Of a DNA stretch of 64,000 bases, positions 44,037 to 53,529 are shown one piece after another (the first letter of the stretch is position 1; each line of letters opens with the position of its first letter). The notes under the pieces are model-generated. The model was not told where the DNA came from and did no database searches. It saw only the letters and a program-made list of their open reading frames with translations. The DNA lies in NCBI GenBank assembly GCA_005793345.1, contig SXSU01000016.1, forward strand, positions 1 through 64,000. Reading direction: 5' to 3'. This DNA is from Bdellovibrionales bacterium (GTDB lineage: Bacteria; Bdellovibrionota; Bdellovibrionia; Bdellovibrionales; Bdellovibrionaceae). The position numbers and the translations under genes are program-made.

Positions 44037-45242
44037 TTATATACCTAAATATTTTTTATAATTTTTTGCTAAATCTCTTGTTATATTTTTTTGGTGAGCC
44101 TCTATTGTGCCTCCACCAATTTCAAGTAATTTTGCATCTCTCCAGAGTCGCTCAACGACATATTCACCAACATAACCGTAACCACCTAAAACTTGAATTG
44201 CTCTATCGGCAACATTCTTAGCCATTGTAGTTGTCACTAATTTTACACCGTCTGAATCAACTCGGTTTCCTTCATGGTTTAGATCCATTTTACGAGCGAC
44301 ATCGTAAACATATGTACGGCAAGATTGAAATTCTGCATAACTATCTGAAATATATTTTTGAATTTGACCAAATTGATAAAGCGGTTGATTAAAAGCTTCT
44401 CTTTCGCCCGCATATTTAATCATAATTTCTAGACTTCGTCTTGCGATACCTAGACTCATGGCTGCCAGGGTTAATCTTTCTAATTCTAAGTTACGCATCA
44501 TGTGTATGATTGATGAACCTTCAGTTCCTACAAGATTTTGTTGTGGTATCTTACAATTATCAAAAACAATTTCTGCGGTATTTGAAGCACGCATTCCTGT
44601 TTTATCTCTGATTTTTTGTCCAACGGAATAACCTGCAAAATCTTTTTCAACAATAAAAGTAGAAATCTGCGGACGATTATTTTTTTCGCCTGTTTTTGCA
44701 TACACCCAAACAAGATCAGCAGGGGTTCCGCTTTCATCTAATGTGCCATTGGTGATCCACATTTTTCTACCGTTTAAGATGTAAAACTCACCATCTTTTT
44801 TAGCAGTACTTGACATACCAAGTACATCAGTTCCAACTGAAGGTTCAGACATTGCCATTGCACCTACCCATTCACCACTGCAGAGTTTTGGCAAAAAATT
44901 CTTTTTTTGTTCTTCGCTTCCGTTAACTGCTAAATTATTTACACAGAGCATGGAATGGGCAAGATAAGCTAAGCAAAAACCAGGGTCAGAACTTGAAAGT
45001 TCTTCGTGAGTTAAAACAGCAGCGGTTGCGTCCATACCTGCGCCGCCATAGGTTTCAGGTACAGTAATGCCAAGTAAACCAAGTTCACCCAATTTTTTAA
45101 ATAATGGTAAATTAAATAATTCTTTTCGATCGTATTCATGGGCTTGTGGCTCAACCTCAGCCTTTATAAACTGGCGAAGAGTTTCGCGTAACATTGTATG
45201 TTCTTCTGTGGGGTTGAAAAGGTCTAAATTTTTCCAATTCAT
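44037..45242 (-). CDS. Acyl-CoA dehydrogenase
   Basis: 401 aa, full length. AMAMSEPSVGTDVLGM and KMWITNG mark the FAD and substrate regions. The C-terminus has QVLGGYGYVGEYVVERLWRD and EIGGGTIEAHQKNI. The sequence is closest to isovaleryl- or short-chain acyl-CoA dehydrogenases, which form a trans-enoyl-CoA and pass electrons to ETF. The position of the catalytic Glu distinguishes these, but I cannot fix it here. Possible role: leucine or fatty-acid breakdown. It is first in a unit with trmH and has a good ribosome binding site (GGAGAAGCCCTT before the ATG). Confidence 0.9.
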   Translation of the reverse strand: MNWKNLDLFNPTEEHTMLRETLRQFIKAEVEPQAHEYDRKELFNLPLFKKLGELGLLGITVPETYGGAGMDATAAVLTHEELSSSDPGFCLAYLAHSMLCVNNLAVNGSEEQKKNFLPKLCSGEWVGAMAMSEPSVGTDVLGMSSTAKKDGEFYILNGRKMWITNGTLDESGTPADLVWVYAKTGEKNNRPQISTFIVEKDFAGYSVGQKIRDKTGMRASNTAEIVFDNCKIPQQNLVGTEGSSIIHMMRNLELERLTLAAMSLGIARRSLEIMIKYAGEREAFNQPLYQFGQIQKYISDSYAEFQSCRTYVYDVARKMDLNHEGNRVDSDGVKLVTTTMAKNVADRAIQVLGGYGYVGEYVVERLWRDAKLLEIGGGTIEAHQKNITRDLAKNYKKYLGI

Positions 45243-45413
45243 AAGGGCTTCTCCTCAAAAAATATTTTTACAATTACGTTTTAATTCGTTACATTTAAAA
45301 ATGGCAATCTTTATTCGAGAGATGCACTATGGCGCAACGTCTTATGCATTGAGAATAGTTTTAACTTTGAATGTTTCGTTGCCATTAATTAACTTTTTAT
45401 GCAAAATAAATAA

Positions 45414-46280
45414 ATGAAAATTCTCACACTAATTCTTATTAAGATTAAAGATTTAATATTGAATATATTTTATTTTTTTAAGAGAGCTTTACATCATCTC
45501 AAAGATCGTGATGTTCAACTTATGGTTTATGCTCTTTCCTTTGTCACAATGCTTTCTTTTATACCCTTTATAGTTGTTATTTTAGGCTTTTTTAAATGGG
45601 CCGGATTTCTTAATTTTCTTTATCCTAAAGTAGAATTAATTATTGTCAAAAAATTTTCTGGAGCTATTAGTCTTGAAGTCAGTCGACAACTTCAAACTTT
45701 GTTAAAAAGGTCCTATGCTGGGTCTTGGGGATTTGTGAATATAACTTTTCTTATTGTAACAACAAGTCGATTAGCTGCTTATTTTGAAAAAGCTGTAAAT
45801 CATATTTGGCATGTTAAAAATCCTAAAAATATATTTAAACGAATTATTTCCCATTGGATTTTGATCATGCTTTTTCCAATTGGACTAGCAGCGGATGTGA
45901 CTGTTCGTTCTTTTATAGTCAATGCAACAAAGTTTGAGAGTTTGCCTTCTATTTTATCTTTCTTTTTTTTAAATTTAATACTGACAATTATTTATAAGTG
46001 GCTTCCAAATCGTTTTGTTAAATTAAAAGTGGCATTTTTCAGCGCGTTGTGTTCTTCTGTGATGCTTATTGCCCTTCAGAATTCTTTTCGATTTATTTCA
46101 AAAAAATCATTTTCTTATTCAAAATTTTATGGGAGCTTAGCAACGCTTCCTATTTTTATGATTTGGATATCCACAGTATGGTTAATTATTTTACTTGGGG
46201 TATCCATTGCAGCTGGTTGGCAAAAGGCCAAGGAGCAAAAAGAAAATAATATACACCCCGAAGAAAGTGAAAGTTTATGA
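45414..46280 (+). CDS. YihY/BrkB-family membrane protein
   Basis: 288 aa with about six membrane segments. LMVYALSFVTMLSFIPFIVV in the first and SRLAAYFEKAVNHIWHVK after the second are typical of the YihY/UPF0761 family. WLPNRFVKLKVAFFSALCSS, then KKSFSYSKFYGSLATLPIFMIWI, are the family's later signatures. Substrate unknown. Once misannotated as RNase BN. The stop overlaps the next start as ATGA. Confidence 0.88.
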   Translation: MKILTLILIKIKDLILNIFYFFKRALHHLKDRDVQLMVYALSFVTMLSFIPFIVVILGFFKWAGFLNFLYPKVELIIVKKFSGAISLEVSRQLQTLLKRSYAGSWGFVNITFLIVTTSRLAAYFEKAVNHIWHVKNPKNIFKRIISHWILIMLFPIGLAADVTVRSFIVNATKFESLPSILSFFFLNLILTIIYKWLPNRFVKLKVAFFSALCSSVMLIALQNSFRFISKKSFSYSKFYGSLATLPIFMIWISTVWLIILLGVSIAAGWQKAKEQKENNIHPEESESL

Positions 46281-47761
46281 GCAAAAAAGATATTTTTGGC
46301 GATGAAATAAAAACTGTTGAACAAGATGAATTTTCTGAATTACTTGCCCAATCAGAAGATCATAAAAGTGTTTTGCATCGTAACCTTAAAGCAGGTGAGA
46401 AAATCACTGCTGCTGAAATTCTTTCTATTGGAAAAGAAGAAAGTTATGTTTCTACAGGAACAACTCAAGACGCTATGATTATGACCAAAGAGCTTTGTGA
46501 GCCTGATGGAACCTTTAAATATAAAGTCGGTGATCGTTTAGATGTATTTGTCTCGCAAATTAAAAAAGGCGAAATACGTGTATCAAGAACTGGCAAATCC
46601 AATTCTGAAGCTGATTCTATTGAAGATGCTTTTGATTGTATGTTACCAATTGAAGGTCGTGTGAGCGAAGTTTGTAATGGTGGTTTTAGAATTTTAATTA
46701 TGGGTAAAACTGCTTTTTGCCCAATAAGTCAGATCGATTCTAAACATGTTACCGATGCGCAAAGCTACATTGGTAAAAAATTAGATTTTATGGTTACTCA
46801 ATTTGAACAAGGTGGACGTAATATAGTTGTTTCAAGACGTAAATTGCTTGATCAGCAAAAAGAAGAATCAGAGGCATTATTTTTAGACGAGCACAAACCT
46901 GGTGACTTACTTAAAGGTGTTGTTACTCGCATAGAAAAATTTGGTGCCTTTGTTGAAATAGCCCCTTCACTTGATGGATTGGTTCATATTTCTGAAGTGA
47001 GTTGGTCACGATTAGAAAACCCATCAGAAGTTTTATCTGTTGGACAAGTAGTTGAAGTTAAATTTTTAAAATCAGAAATTGTTGATGGTAAAAGTAAACT
47101 TTCACTCTCAATTAAACAAGCTTCAGCACAACCTTGGGAAACTCATAAAGATGAAATGAAAATTGGTTCAATTGTAAATGGGCGAGTTACTAATATTTTA
47201 AAATTCGGTGCTTTCGTTCAGATAAAACCAGGAATCGAAGGATTAGTACCTTTAAGTGAAATGAGTTATACAAAGCGAATCGTAAAAGCTGAAGATGTGG
47301 TGAAAGTTGGCGATACAGTCCGTGTGATGATCAAAGAAATTAAACCAGAAGATAAAAAAATCCTGTTAAGTATTCGAGATGCTGAAGGTGATCCATGGGC
47401 AATGGTAATTTCAAAATATCCAGTGGGATCTTTAGTTACTGGGGTAATTGAGCGAAAAGAAACTTTTGGTTATATCATTAAAATTGAAGATGGTATCAGT
47501 GGATTGTTACCAAAAAACTTTTATCGCGATTTAACAGAAGGTGATTGGGATCATAAAAAAGTTGGTGATTCTGTTCAGATTCAAGTTGCAGAAATAAAAT
47601 TTGAAGATCGAAAAATAACTTTACGACCACCAAATGATGAAGCTGATGAATCTTGGAAAAATTATGAGCAGAATAAAAAATCTCAAGGACAACAGGGCAT
47701 GGGATCTTTTGGGGGCGCTTTTGGTGATCAACTAAAATCTTTAGTAATAAATAAAAAATAA
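46277..47761 (+). CDS. S1-domain RNA-binding protein (RpsA-like)
   Basis: 494 aa. Four or five S1 (OB-fold) domains: a degenerate one at about 35-105, then 125-190 (EGRVSEVCNGGFRILIMG), 207-278 (KGVVTRIEKFGAFVEIAP), 294-366 (NGRVTNILKFGAFVQIKPG) and 379-450 (TGVIERKETFGYIIKIEDG). Ribosomal S1 normally has six domains and about 550-570 aa, so this is a short relative, which may be the true S1 or a paralogue. It binds mRNA. The Gln/Gly-rich tail is like other S1-like proteins. Coupled to yihY by a four-base overlap and followed after 34 bp by the cysteine desulfurase. Confidence 0.85.
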   Translation: MSKKDIFGDEIKTVEQDEFSELLAQSEDHKSVLHRNLKAGEKITAAEILSIGKEESYVSTGTTQDAMIMTKELCEPDGTFKYKVGDRLDVFVSQIKKGEIRVSRTGKSNSEADSIEDAFDCMLPIEGRVSEVCNGGFRILIMGKTAFCPISQIDSKHVTDAQSYIGKKLDFMVTQFEQGGRNIVVSRRKLLDQQKEESEALFLDEHKPGDLLKGVVTRIEKFGAFVEIAPSLDGLVHISEVSWSRLENPSEVLSVGQVVEVKFLKSEIVDGKSKLSLSIKQASAQPWETHKDEMKIGSIVNGRVTNILKFGAFVQIKPGIEGLVPLSEMSYTKRIVKAEDVVKVGDTVRVMIKEIKPEDKKILLSIRDAEGDPWAMVISKYPVGSLVTGVIERKETFGYIIKIEDGISGLLPKNFYRDLTEGDWDHKKVGDSVQIQVAEIKFEDRKITLRPPNDEADESWKNYEQNKKSQGQQGMGSFGGAFGDQLKSLVINKK

Positions 47762-47795
47762 TAAATTAAAGTAATAAATTAAAGTATTAAATATT

Positions 47796-48980
47796 ATGAG
47801 GCGAGTTTTTCTTGATAATAATTCCACGACGCCAGTTGATCCAAGAGTATTGGACAAAATGCTCCCCTATTTAAAAGGGGAGTTTGGAAACGCTGCCAGT
47901 AATCATCCCTATGGATGGTCAGCATTGACTGCTGTAGAGGAGGCAAGAACTTCAATAGCTAATATACTTGGTGTTTTAAAATCAAAGGAAATTATTTTTA
48001 CAAGTGGTGCAACTGAAGCAAATAATACTGCGATTTTAGGTTTAGCTTATAAAATAAAAAAACAACATCCCAAATTAAAAGCTCATTTTATTACTTCAAA
48101 AGCTGAACATAGTTCTGTGCTAGGTCCTTTTGAAGTAATTGAAAAAGATTTTGCTTATGATGTTACATATGTTGAAGTGAATGAATTTGGTCAGGTTGAA
48201 GTTGGTCAAGTAGAAAAATATATTCGCCCAGAAACTGTATTGATGAGTTTTATATGGGGAAATAATGAGATTGGCTCAATTAATCCAATGAGGTTATTGT
48301 CTGAGTTGGCTCATAAAAATAATATTTTATTTCACACCGATGCCACACAAGCTTTTGGAAAGATTAGTGAAGTTAATTTGAATTCAGTCAAATTTGATAT
48401 GCTCTCTTTATCAGGTCATAAAATTTATGGTCCCAAGGGAGTGGGCGCACTCTATGTTGGGTCAAAAGTAAAAGATAGTGTTGGAGGAGGCCTCCATCCT
48501 TTATTATGGGGAGGTGGCCATGAAGATGGAATGCGTGCAGGAACTTTGAATGTGCCTGGCATTGTTGGCCTTGGTGAAGCCTGTAGATTAATAAATTATA
48601 GTGAGTGCGAAGATATAAAATTAAAAGCTAAATATTTTTTAATGGAGTTACAAAATTATTTTCAAATTATAAATTCAACTTCATTAAATAAATTACCATC
48701 AAAAGAAATTAAGTTAAATGGCCATCCTGTTGATCGTCTTCCAGGGCAACTCAATCTCCAATTCATCAATACTCGGATGGATCAATTAATTCATCAAATG
48801 GCATCTATTGCTGTGAGTACCACTTCAGCGTGTGGAAGCGGTGGAGTATCCCATGTGTTAAAAGCTATTGGCTTAAGTTTAAATGAAATACATTCGTCAG
48901 TAAGAATAGGAATTGGTCGATTCACCACAAAAGATGATCTCGACTTTGCACTTCAAACCTTTAAAAATATTCTAAAATAA
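47796..48980 (+). CDS. IscS/NifS-type cysteine desulfurase
   Basis: 394 aa, class V PLP enzyme. FLDNNSTTPVDPRVL, TSGATEANNTAILGLA, the PLP Lys in SLSGHKIYGPKGVGALYVG, and the active Cys in STTSACGSGG near residue 346. The SGSACTSG loop of IscS is replaced here by a TTSACGSGG variant. It may supply sulfur for tRNA thiolation (MnmA/ThiI-type) while the SUF operon makes Fe-S clusters. Its stop TAA is the first codon of a full copy of the dispersed repeat. Confidence 0.88.
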   Translation: MRRVFLDNNSTTPVDPRVLDKMLPYLKGEFGNAASNHPYGWSALTAVEEARTSIANILGVLKSKEIIFTSGATEANNTAILGLAYKIKKQHPKLKAHFITSKAEHSSVLGPFEVIEKDFAYDVTYVEVNEFGQVEVGQVEKYIRPETVLMSFIWGNNEIGSINPMRLLSELAHKNNILFHTDATQAFGKISEVNLNSVKFDMLSLSGHKIYGPKGVGALYVGSKVKDSVGGGLHPLLWGGGHEDGMRAGTLNVPGIVGLGEACRLINYSECEDIKLKAKYFLMELQNYFQIINSTSLNKLPSKEIKLNGHPVDRLPGQLNLQFINTRMDQLIHQMASIAVSTTSACGSGGVSHVLKAIGLSLNEIHSSVRIGIGRFTTKDDLDFALQTFKNILK

Positions 48981-49116
48981 CTGCTCATGATTAAGTCTGA
49001 TTGCTCCGCAATTGTATGCGAGACAAAATCATGCGCCGTTATTTATCTGTTTGTTTGGGGCGATTTTCAATCACCCCATATTATGAAAATCTAAACTAAA
49101 GTTTGTATTTTCATAA
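48978..49116 (+). repeat. Three-hairpin dispersed repeat, copy B (complete)
   Basis: Starts with the TAA stop of the cysteine desulfurase. Hairpin 1 (apex ATTGC-TCC-GCAAT) has several mismatches in its 3' arm. Hairpin 2 is GGGGCGATT-TTC-AATCACCCC, and hairpin 3 runs TTATGAAAAT ... ATTTTCATAA. Copy C follows directly. Confidence 0.88.
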
Positions 49117-49119
49117 TAA

Positions 49120-49218
49120 TAACTGCTTATGAATAAGTCTAATCGCTTACGCGAATGTATCTGAAATAATCATAATCAGTTATTTTCTTGTTGGTTGGGG
49201 TGATTTTCAATCCCCATA
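49120..49218 (+). repeat. Three-hairpin dispersed repeat, copy C (tandem, degraded)
   Basis: Begins TAACTGCTTATGAATAAG three bases after copy B. The apex is AATCGC-TTA-CGCGAATG, the 3' arm has mutations, hairpin 2 is truncated (GGGGTGATT-TTC-AATCCCC), and hairpin 3 is lost. Together with copy B it fills the gap before the next gene. Confidence 0.8.
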
Positions 49219-49366
49219 TTTTGTAATTTTTTACAATTTTTCATAACTGTTAAATAGTTAAACAAAAACTAACTATGAGTATCCTCGCTATAAACTAAAT
49301 ACTCTACTATAAATGGTCCTACTTTATTTAGTGAAACATAAAAATAATAATTTTCTAGGAGGAAAA

Positions 49367-49765
49367 ATGAAAAAATCAATTTTAATTTTAATGTGTACAA
49401 GTACAATATACATTCAAAATGCTAATAGTCATGGTGGTTCTGAAAAAACTTCTCCCGAAGAAGAAGCTTTTACATCTACCTTAAAAGTGACATCATATGG
49501 ATTAGCATTTACCTTATCTCCAATCCAATTGACTGCGAGATTAAAGCGAAAAGATATGAAGGCGCTGCAAGAAGCAAGACCCTATGCTTTGGATTATCAT
49601 ATAAATTTTGAAATGAATGATGATTATATATTTCCGGTTCAGTTAGAAAATGCAATTGAAATTTTGAAAACTGATGAAGTATTGGCAAATAAGTCTGATG
49701 AAGAACTTGCAAAAATAATAATTGAAATTACAAAAGATGAAGATCTCGATAATTCAAAAAATTAA
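49367..49765 (+). CDS. Small exported hypothetical protein
   Basis: 132 aa from the ATG at 49367, with AGGAGG four bases upstream (a strong site). The frame is open 18 codons further without such a site. Signal peptide (ILILMCTSTIYI, cleaving near NANS). The mature part is acidic at its end (EILKTDEVLANKSDEELAKI), with no Cys. No family recognised. It is first of a + strand run leading to the secreted-hydrolase genes, 52 bp before the next start. Confidence 0.65.
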   Translation: MKKSILILMCTSTIYIQNANSHGGSEKTSPEEEAFTSTLKVTSYGLAFTLSPIQLTARLKRKDMKALQEARPYALDYHINFEMNDDYIFPVQLENAIEILKTDEVLANKSDEELAKIIIEITKDEDLDNSKN

Positions 49766-49817
49766 AAAATTCATGCAGTAAGGGTATGTGATTTGTCTAA
49801 AAATTAAGGATGCTCAA

Positions 49818-51731
49818 ATGAAATCAATTAAATTAATAATTCAGATCATAGTTCCATTTTTTTATTCTATGTATAGTTTTGCTAATCTTGAAACTGAAAA
49901 AATTAATATTAAAATAGATGAGAGTCATCTTGAACTCAATGAATTAAAAGACAAAGTTCAATTAAAGAAGACTCTCGATAAAATCAAATTAGATTTATCG
50001 AGAGTCTTACCAGCCGAATTCATCAAAGTAGTAAATTCAAGAGACCCAATCCAACTTCGAATTAGCAAACAAAATTTGAGTTATAAAGTAGATTCTATTA
50101 AAAATTCAGTTCAGATAATAGGTACTGGTATAGGGTATTCAGATCTATCAAATAATTATTTAGTTGTAGACAGCGCGCTATTAGAACTATATTTTACCAA
50201 TCCAGAGATTAAAGTTCTTAGTCATCATAATAGTATTTATCAGATTGTTCTTTCAGTTTTTATACATGAGTTATCGCATTTTTATGATGAGTATACAAAA
50301 GTAAGTCAATCAAGCGAGTTTCAAAGTGCAGCAGGCTGGCTGGATCACTCAAATTATTTAAAATTTCGAAGTCCAGATGGGTATGAATTTACAAATGAAG
50401 AAGAATCTTTTGCTGTGAACATGGAATATTTTATACTCGATAAAAGTTTTAAATGCCAGAAACCAAGTTTATTCTATTTCTTTGAAAAATTATTTTTTTA
50501 CTCACAAAATACATTTCAACAAGTATGCAGTACAGATTTTGTTATATTAAATAATGAATTTAATATAAACGATAAAGAAAATATATTTGTCAAAATAAAT
50601 AGAAATAAAATTTTTCAAGTTCATTACTTACACGCCTCTGAGGGTGATTCGATTGTTAGTGGCTTTGGTCATTCAATGTTACGTTTAATTATTTGTTCCC
50701 CAGAACGAATTGAAGTTGGACCTGAATGTCTTAAAGACATACAATATCATCAAGTAGTAAGTTTTGCAGCTCAACCTTTTTCAAGCCAAATGAATATTAT
50801 TGAAGGGGTTACAGGAGCGTATCCGTTACGCCTTTTTATTATTCCGTTTAGTCAAATTATAAAAGAATATACTCTAGTAGAAAACAGAAATTTAGAGAGT
50901 TTGCCTATTAATTTAAATAAAAATGAAATGAATGATTTTATAAATAAAGTAGAAGAATATTACTGGTTTTATCAAAGTAATTATACTTTTTTTTCAAAAA
51001 ATTGTGCCACATCAACATTTTATTTATTAGCAAGCGTGATTGAGAACAATTCGTTCAGAAAAGAAAATATCTCTTCACCAACTGATTTATATGACTTATT
51101 GAAAGAGTATAATTTAGTTGATACAAAATATTTAGAAGATAAAAAAATATCTCAAACAAAAGGATATTTTTTTGAATCCTTTAATTCAAAACTAAAATTA
51201 TCAATTGAAATAATAAACTCAGAATTAAATTCAAACTATAGTTTGAATGAATATATGCAGTTGAATTCAGTTGATAGATTCAAATTAATTTTAAAGTCAA
51301 AAAATCAAAATAAATTAATAGCAGCACTCACATTATTGGAAGATCGGCACTACAGTATTTTAATGCAATATTTATGGGCCCAAATAGGTGTAATTAAAAC
51401 AACAGCTATATTACCCAAAGCAAATGACATTGAAAACAAATTAATAGACAGTATGAAAATAATTAGTATGATTTACCACTATAACTCAAATCCAAATATT
51501 CTTTTAGGAAATACAGCTTATGGTATTCCAACCCTACAGGAACTTGAAGCAAGTCCAAAAAGTGTCATTGAATATTTAATTAAAAATATCAGTAATATTG
51601 CTATAATTAAAAATTCAGTTTCAAGAATTCAACTTTTATTTTCAATTGTAGATAAGTTGAACAATTCAAATCTTCAAAAAGAGTATTTACAATTAAAAAT
51701 GAATCAAAAGAAATTAAGCTTAATGAATTGA
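49818..51731 (+). CDS. Exported zinc-peptidase-like protein with Lnb/DUF4105-like domain
   Basis: 637 aa from the ATG at 49818 (AAGGA six bases upstream); a GTG at 49788 extends the frame. Signal peptide ends SFA. Domain 1 (about 30-215) has VFIHELSHFYDEY at residues 147-159, a zinc HExxH (H150, E151, H154), with a plausible third ligand in the Glu-rich EEESFAVNMEYFI downstream. Domain 2 (about 250-420) has GFGHSMLRLIIC and FFSKNCATSTFYLL, the Gly-His and Asn-Cys motifs of the Lnb/DUF4105 papain-like family. The C-terminal 200 residues are helical. Such proteins often act on cell-wall or lipid substrates. Substrate here unknown. It shares a strand with the trypsin-like protease gene. Confidence 0.72.
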   Translation: MKSIKLIIQIIVPFFYSMYSFANLETEKINIKIDESHLELNELKDKVQLKKTLDKIKLDLSRVLPAEFIKVVNSRDPIQLRISKQNLSYKVDSIKNSVQIIGTGIGYSDLSNNYLVVDSALLELYFTNPEIKVLSHHNSIYQIVLSVFIHELSHFYDEYTKVSQSSEFQSAAGWLDHSNYLKFRSPDGYEFTNEEESFAVNMEYFILDKSFKCQKPSLFYFFEKLFFYSQNTFQQVCSTDFVILNNEFNINDKENIFVKINRNKIFQVHYLHASEGDSIVSGFGHSMLRLIICSPERIEVGPECLKDIQYHQVVSFAAQPFSSQMNIIEGVTGAYPLRLFIIPFSQIIKEYTLVENRNLESLPINLNKNEMNDFINKVEEYYWFYQSNYTFFSKNCATSTFYLLASVIENNSFRKENISSPTDLYDLLKEYNLVDTKYLEDKKISQTKGYFFESFNSKLKLSIEIINSELNSNYSLNEYMQLNSVDRFKLILKSKNQNKLIAALTLLEDRHYSILMQYLWAQIGVIKTTAILPKANDIENKLIDSMKIISMIYHYNSNPNILLGNTAYGIPTLQELEASPKSVIEYLIKNISNIAIIKNSVSRIQLLFSIVDKLNNSNLQKEYLQLKMNQKKLSLMN

Positions 51732-51823
51732 TAATTAGAAATTTAATGGGTCAAAAAATGTAATACAGCTGTTTAAAATATTACACTAGAAATTGTGCAA
51801 GTATTTAAGTAAACTGAAATTAA

Positions 51824-53527
51824 ATGATTAACAAAACATTATTAGATACTCATTTGAACAGACTTAAATTGCGAGTGGGATATACGCCTATTTCCTTTAG
51901 TGAGTTCCATTTTTTGTTTTCACAATTGAATAACTCAAGAAAAAACTATAATACACTTCAATTATATTACTTAATATTTGCAATTTATAACCTAAAAGTT
52001 GGTGTCTATTCGCTTTTTATTTATTATTATTTGCAAGTTTCACTATCTGAATCCGAAAAAGATGAATTCGTTAATGAAATCTTATTGTTTTTGAAAAAAT
52101 TAATTTTAGATCATGGGTTAAGTAAAGAAAATCAAAATTTAAATTTTTCAAATCAGGAGTTCATGCTAGTCAAACTGTTGAGCAAAAGTTCCATGCATAA
52201 AATTGATGTCATTAAATATTTGTTTGCTGAAGAGTTAGATTATGTTAATGCTGAAAATAGACTAAAAAATTTACTTTTTAGATTAAATAAAAAAAATCCT
52301 TATTTTATATCACTTGATGGTGAAGTACTTAAGATAAATTCATCGCCGTTACAGGTAATTCATAAATTTAAAAAAGAATTATGTAGTTTAAAATTTGATG
52401 ATCATTTAGCTCAAATTGTTTCATCATCTCTTATGCAACTTTATTCGATCAAAAATGAGTTAAAAGTATCAACTCAAGTGGATTTTTATTTAAATGCTTT
52501 GATTTATTATTTTGAAGGAGATCAACAAAAATTACAAAGTTTAATAAGTGACTATTTATCAAAATATAATTTTCATGAGTATGTTTTTCTAGCACAGCTC
52601 CGACTAGAACAATTAAAAAAGGACGAAGTTTCTTTTGAATTAGTAAATCAAAATTCAAATATTTTACGTGATCAGCGGTCACTAGTCTGGGCCGAATATC
52701 TTTCGATAAATGCCCGTTTTCATGATCTTCGTGGTCGTGATAACGAAGCTTGGAAACTCTATGATTCAGCTGCAAAAATTTATGCGAATTTTGGCGTACA
52801 TAATAAATCATTGAGGCAGCAATTAAACTCATTAATTTGTTTAGAGCGTTTAAATAGCTCCAGTAATGATTATATTAAAAAATATCGAAGATTGTTATTT
52901 CTTGGTTTAAATCATAAAGAAAATATGATAGTAGCAACATGTCTGACTATTATATCACAGAGATTTTTCTATTTAGGTGCATATAATTTATCATTAAAAT
53001 ATATTAATCGTTCCATTTTATTTTATAGCAAGTCTAACGTTGGGAGTATTAATTATTTTAATTCAATTGCACATCGGGTTCTAATTCTTCATCTTATTGG
53101 CCATACAGATAGGGCACAAAAAGAAATTGAATACTTAAAAATAAGTCAGCACAATGAGATATCGCAATTATATACGCATCTTAATTACATTTTAAAATAT
53201 AATGAACTGCCAAAAAATATTAATGTTTTATCAATTCCACAAAGCTGGATATTTTATTTTTCTGAATTTAAAACTAAAATCACACTTTCAACTCAAGAAG
53301 AATCATTGATTGGAATTTTAATTCGAAAAAATTATACTCGAAGAGAGTTGATTGAAAAACTGTGGGGATCAAATATTGTTTCAGAGTTTCTAATTCTTAG
53401 ATTTAAAAAATTGATGAATCGCCTTCGATCTAAATCAAAACATTTAATTACTTTTAGTTTTGGGAAATATGAAATAAATTCCAGTTTAGATTATTTTAAA
53501 TCTCATGATTCAAAGTGTGGAGTTTAA
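51824..53527 (+). CDS. Regulator with two winged helices around a TPR-like solenoid
   Basis: 567 aa, no signal peptide. Residues about 108-175 look like a winged helix (FMLVKLLSKSSMHKIDVIKYLF, then NRLKNLLFRLNKKNPYFI, SLDGEVLKI). Residues about 200-460 are helical repeats of TPR/SARP type (WKLYDSAAKIYANFG, AYNLSLKYINRSILFYSK). The C-terminus (about 485-555) is a second winged helix of OmpR type: QEESLIGILIRKNYTRRELIEKLWG, ILRFKKLMNRLRSKSKHLITF. Both wings end in a short beta hairpin. Together this recalls BTAD/SARP-like regulators with a doubled DNA-binding domain. Lying between two exported-hydrolase genes on the same strand, it probably controls them. Function inferred. Confidence 0.65.
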   Translation: MINKTLLDTHLNRLKLRVGYTPISFSEFHFLFSQLNNSRKNYNTLQLYYLIFAIYNLKVGVYSLFIYYYLQVSLSESEKDEFVNEILLFLKKLILDHGLSKENQNLNFSNQEFMLVKLLSKSSMHKIDVIKYLFAEELDYVNAENRLKNLLFRLNKKNPYFISLDGEVLKINSSPLQVIHKFKKELCSLKFDDHLAQIVSSSLMQLYSIKNELKVSTQVDFYLNALIYYFEGDQQKLQSLISDYLSKYNFHEYVFLAQLRLEQLKKDEVSFELVNQNSNILRDQRSLVWAEYLSINARFHDLRGRDNEAWKLYDSAAKIYANFGVHNKSLRQQLNSLICLERLNSSSNDYIKKYRRLLFLGLNHKENMIVATCLTIISQRFFYLGAYNLSLKYINRSILFYSKSNVGSINYFNSIAHRVLILHLIGHTDRAQKEIEYLKISQHNEISQLYTHLNYILKYNELPKNINVLSIPQSWIFYFSEFKTKITLSTQEESLIGILIRKNYTRRELIEKLWGSNIVSEFLILRFKKLMNRLRSKSKHLITFSFGKYEINSSLDYFKSHDSKCGV

Positions 53528-53529
53528 AA

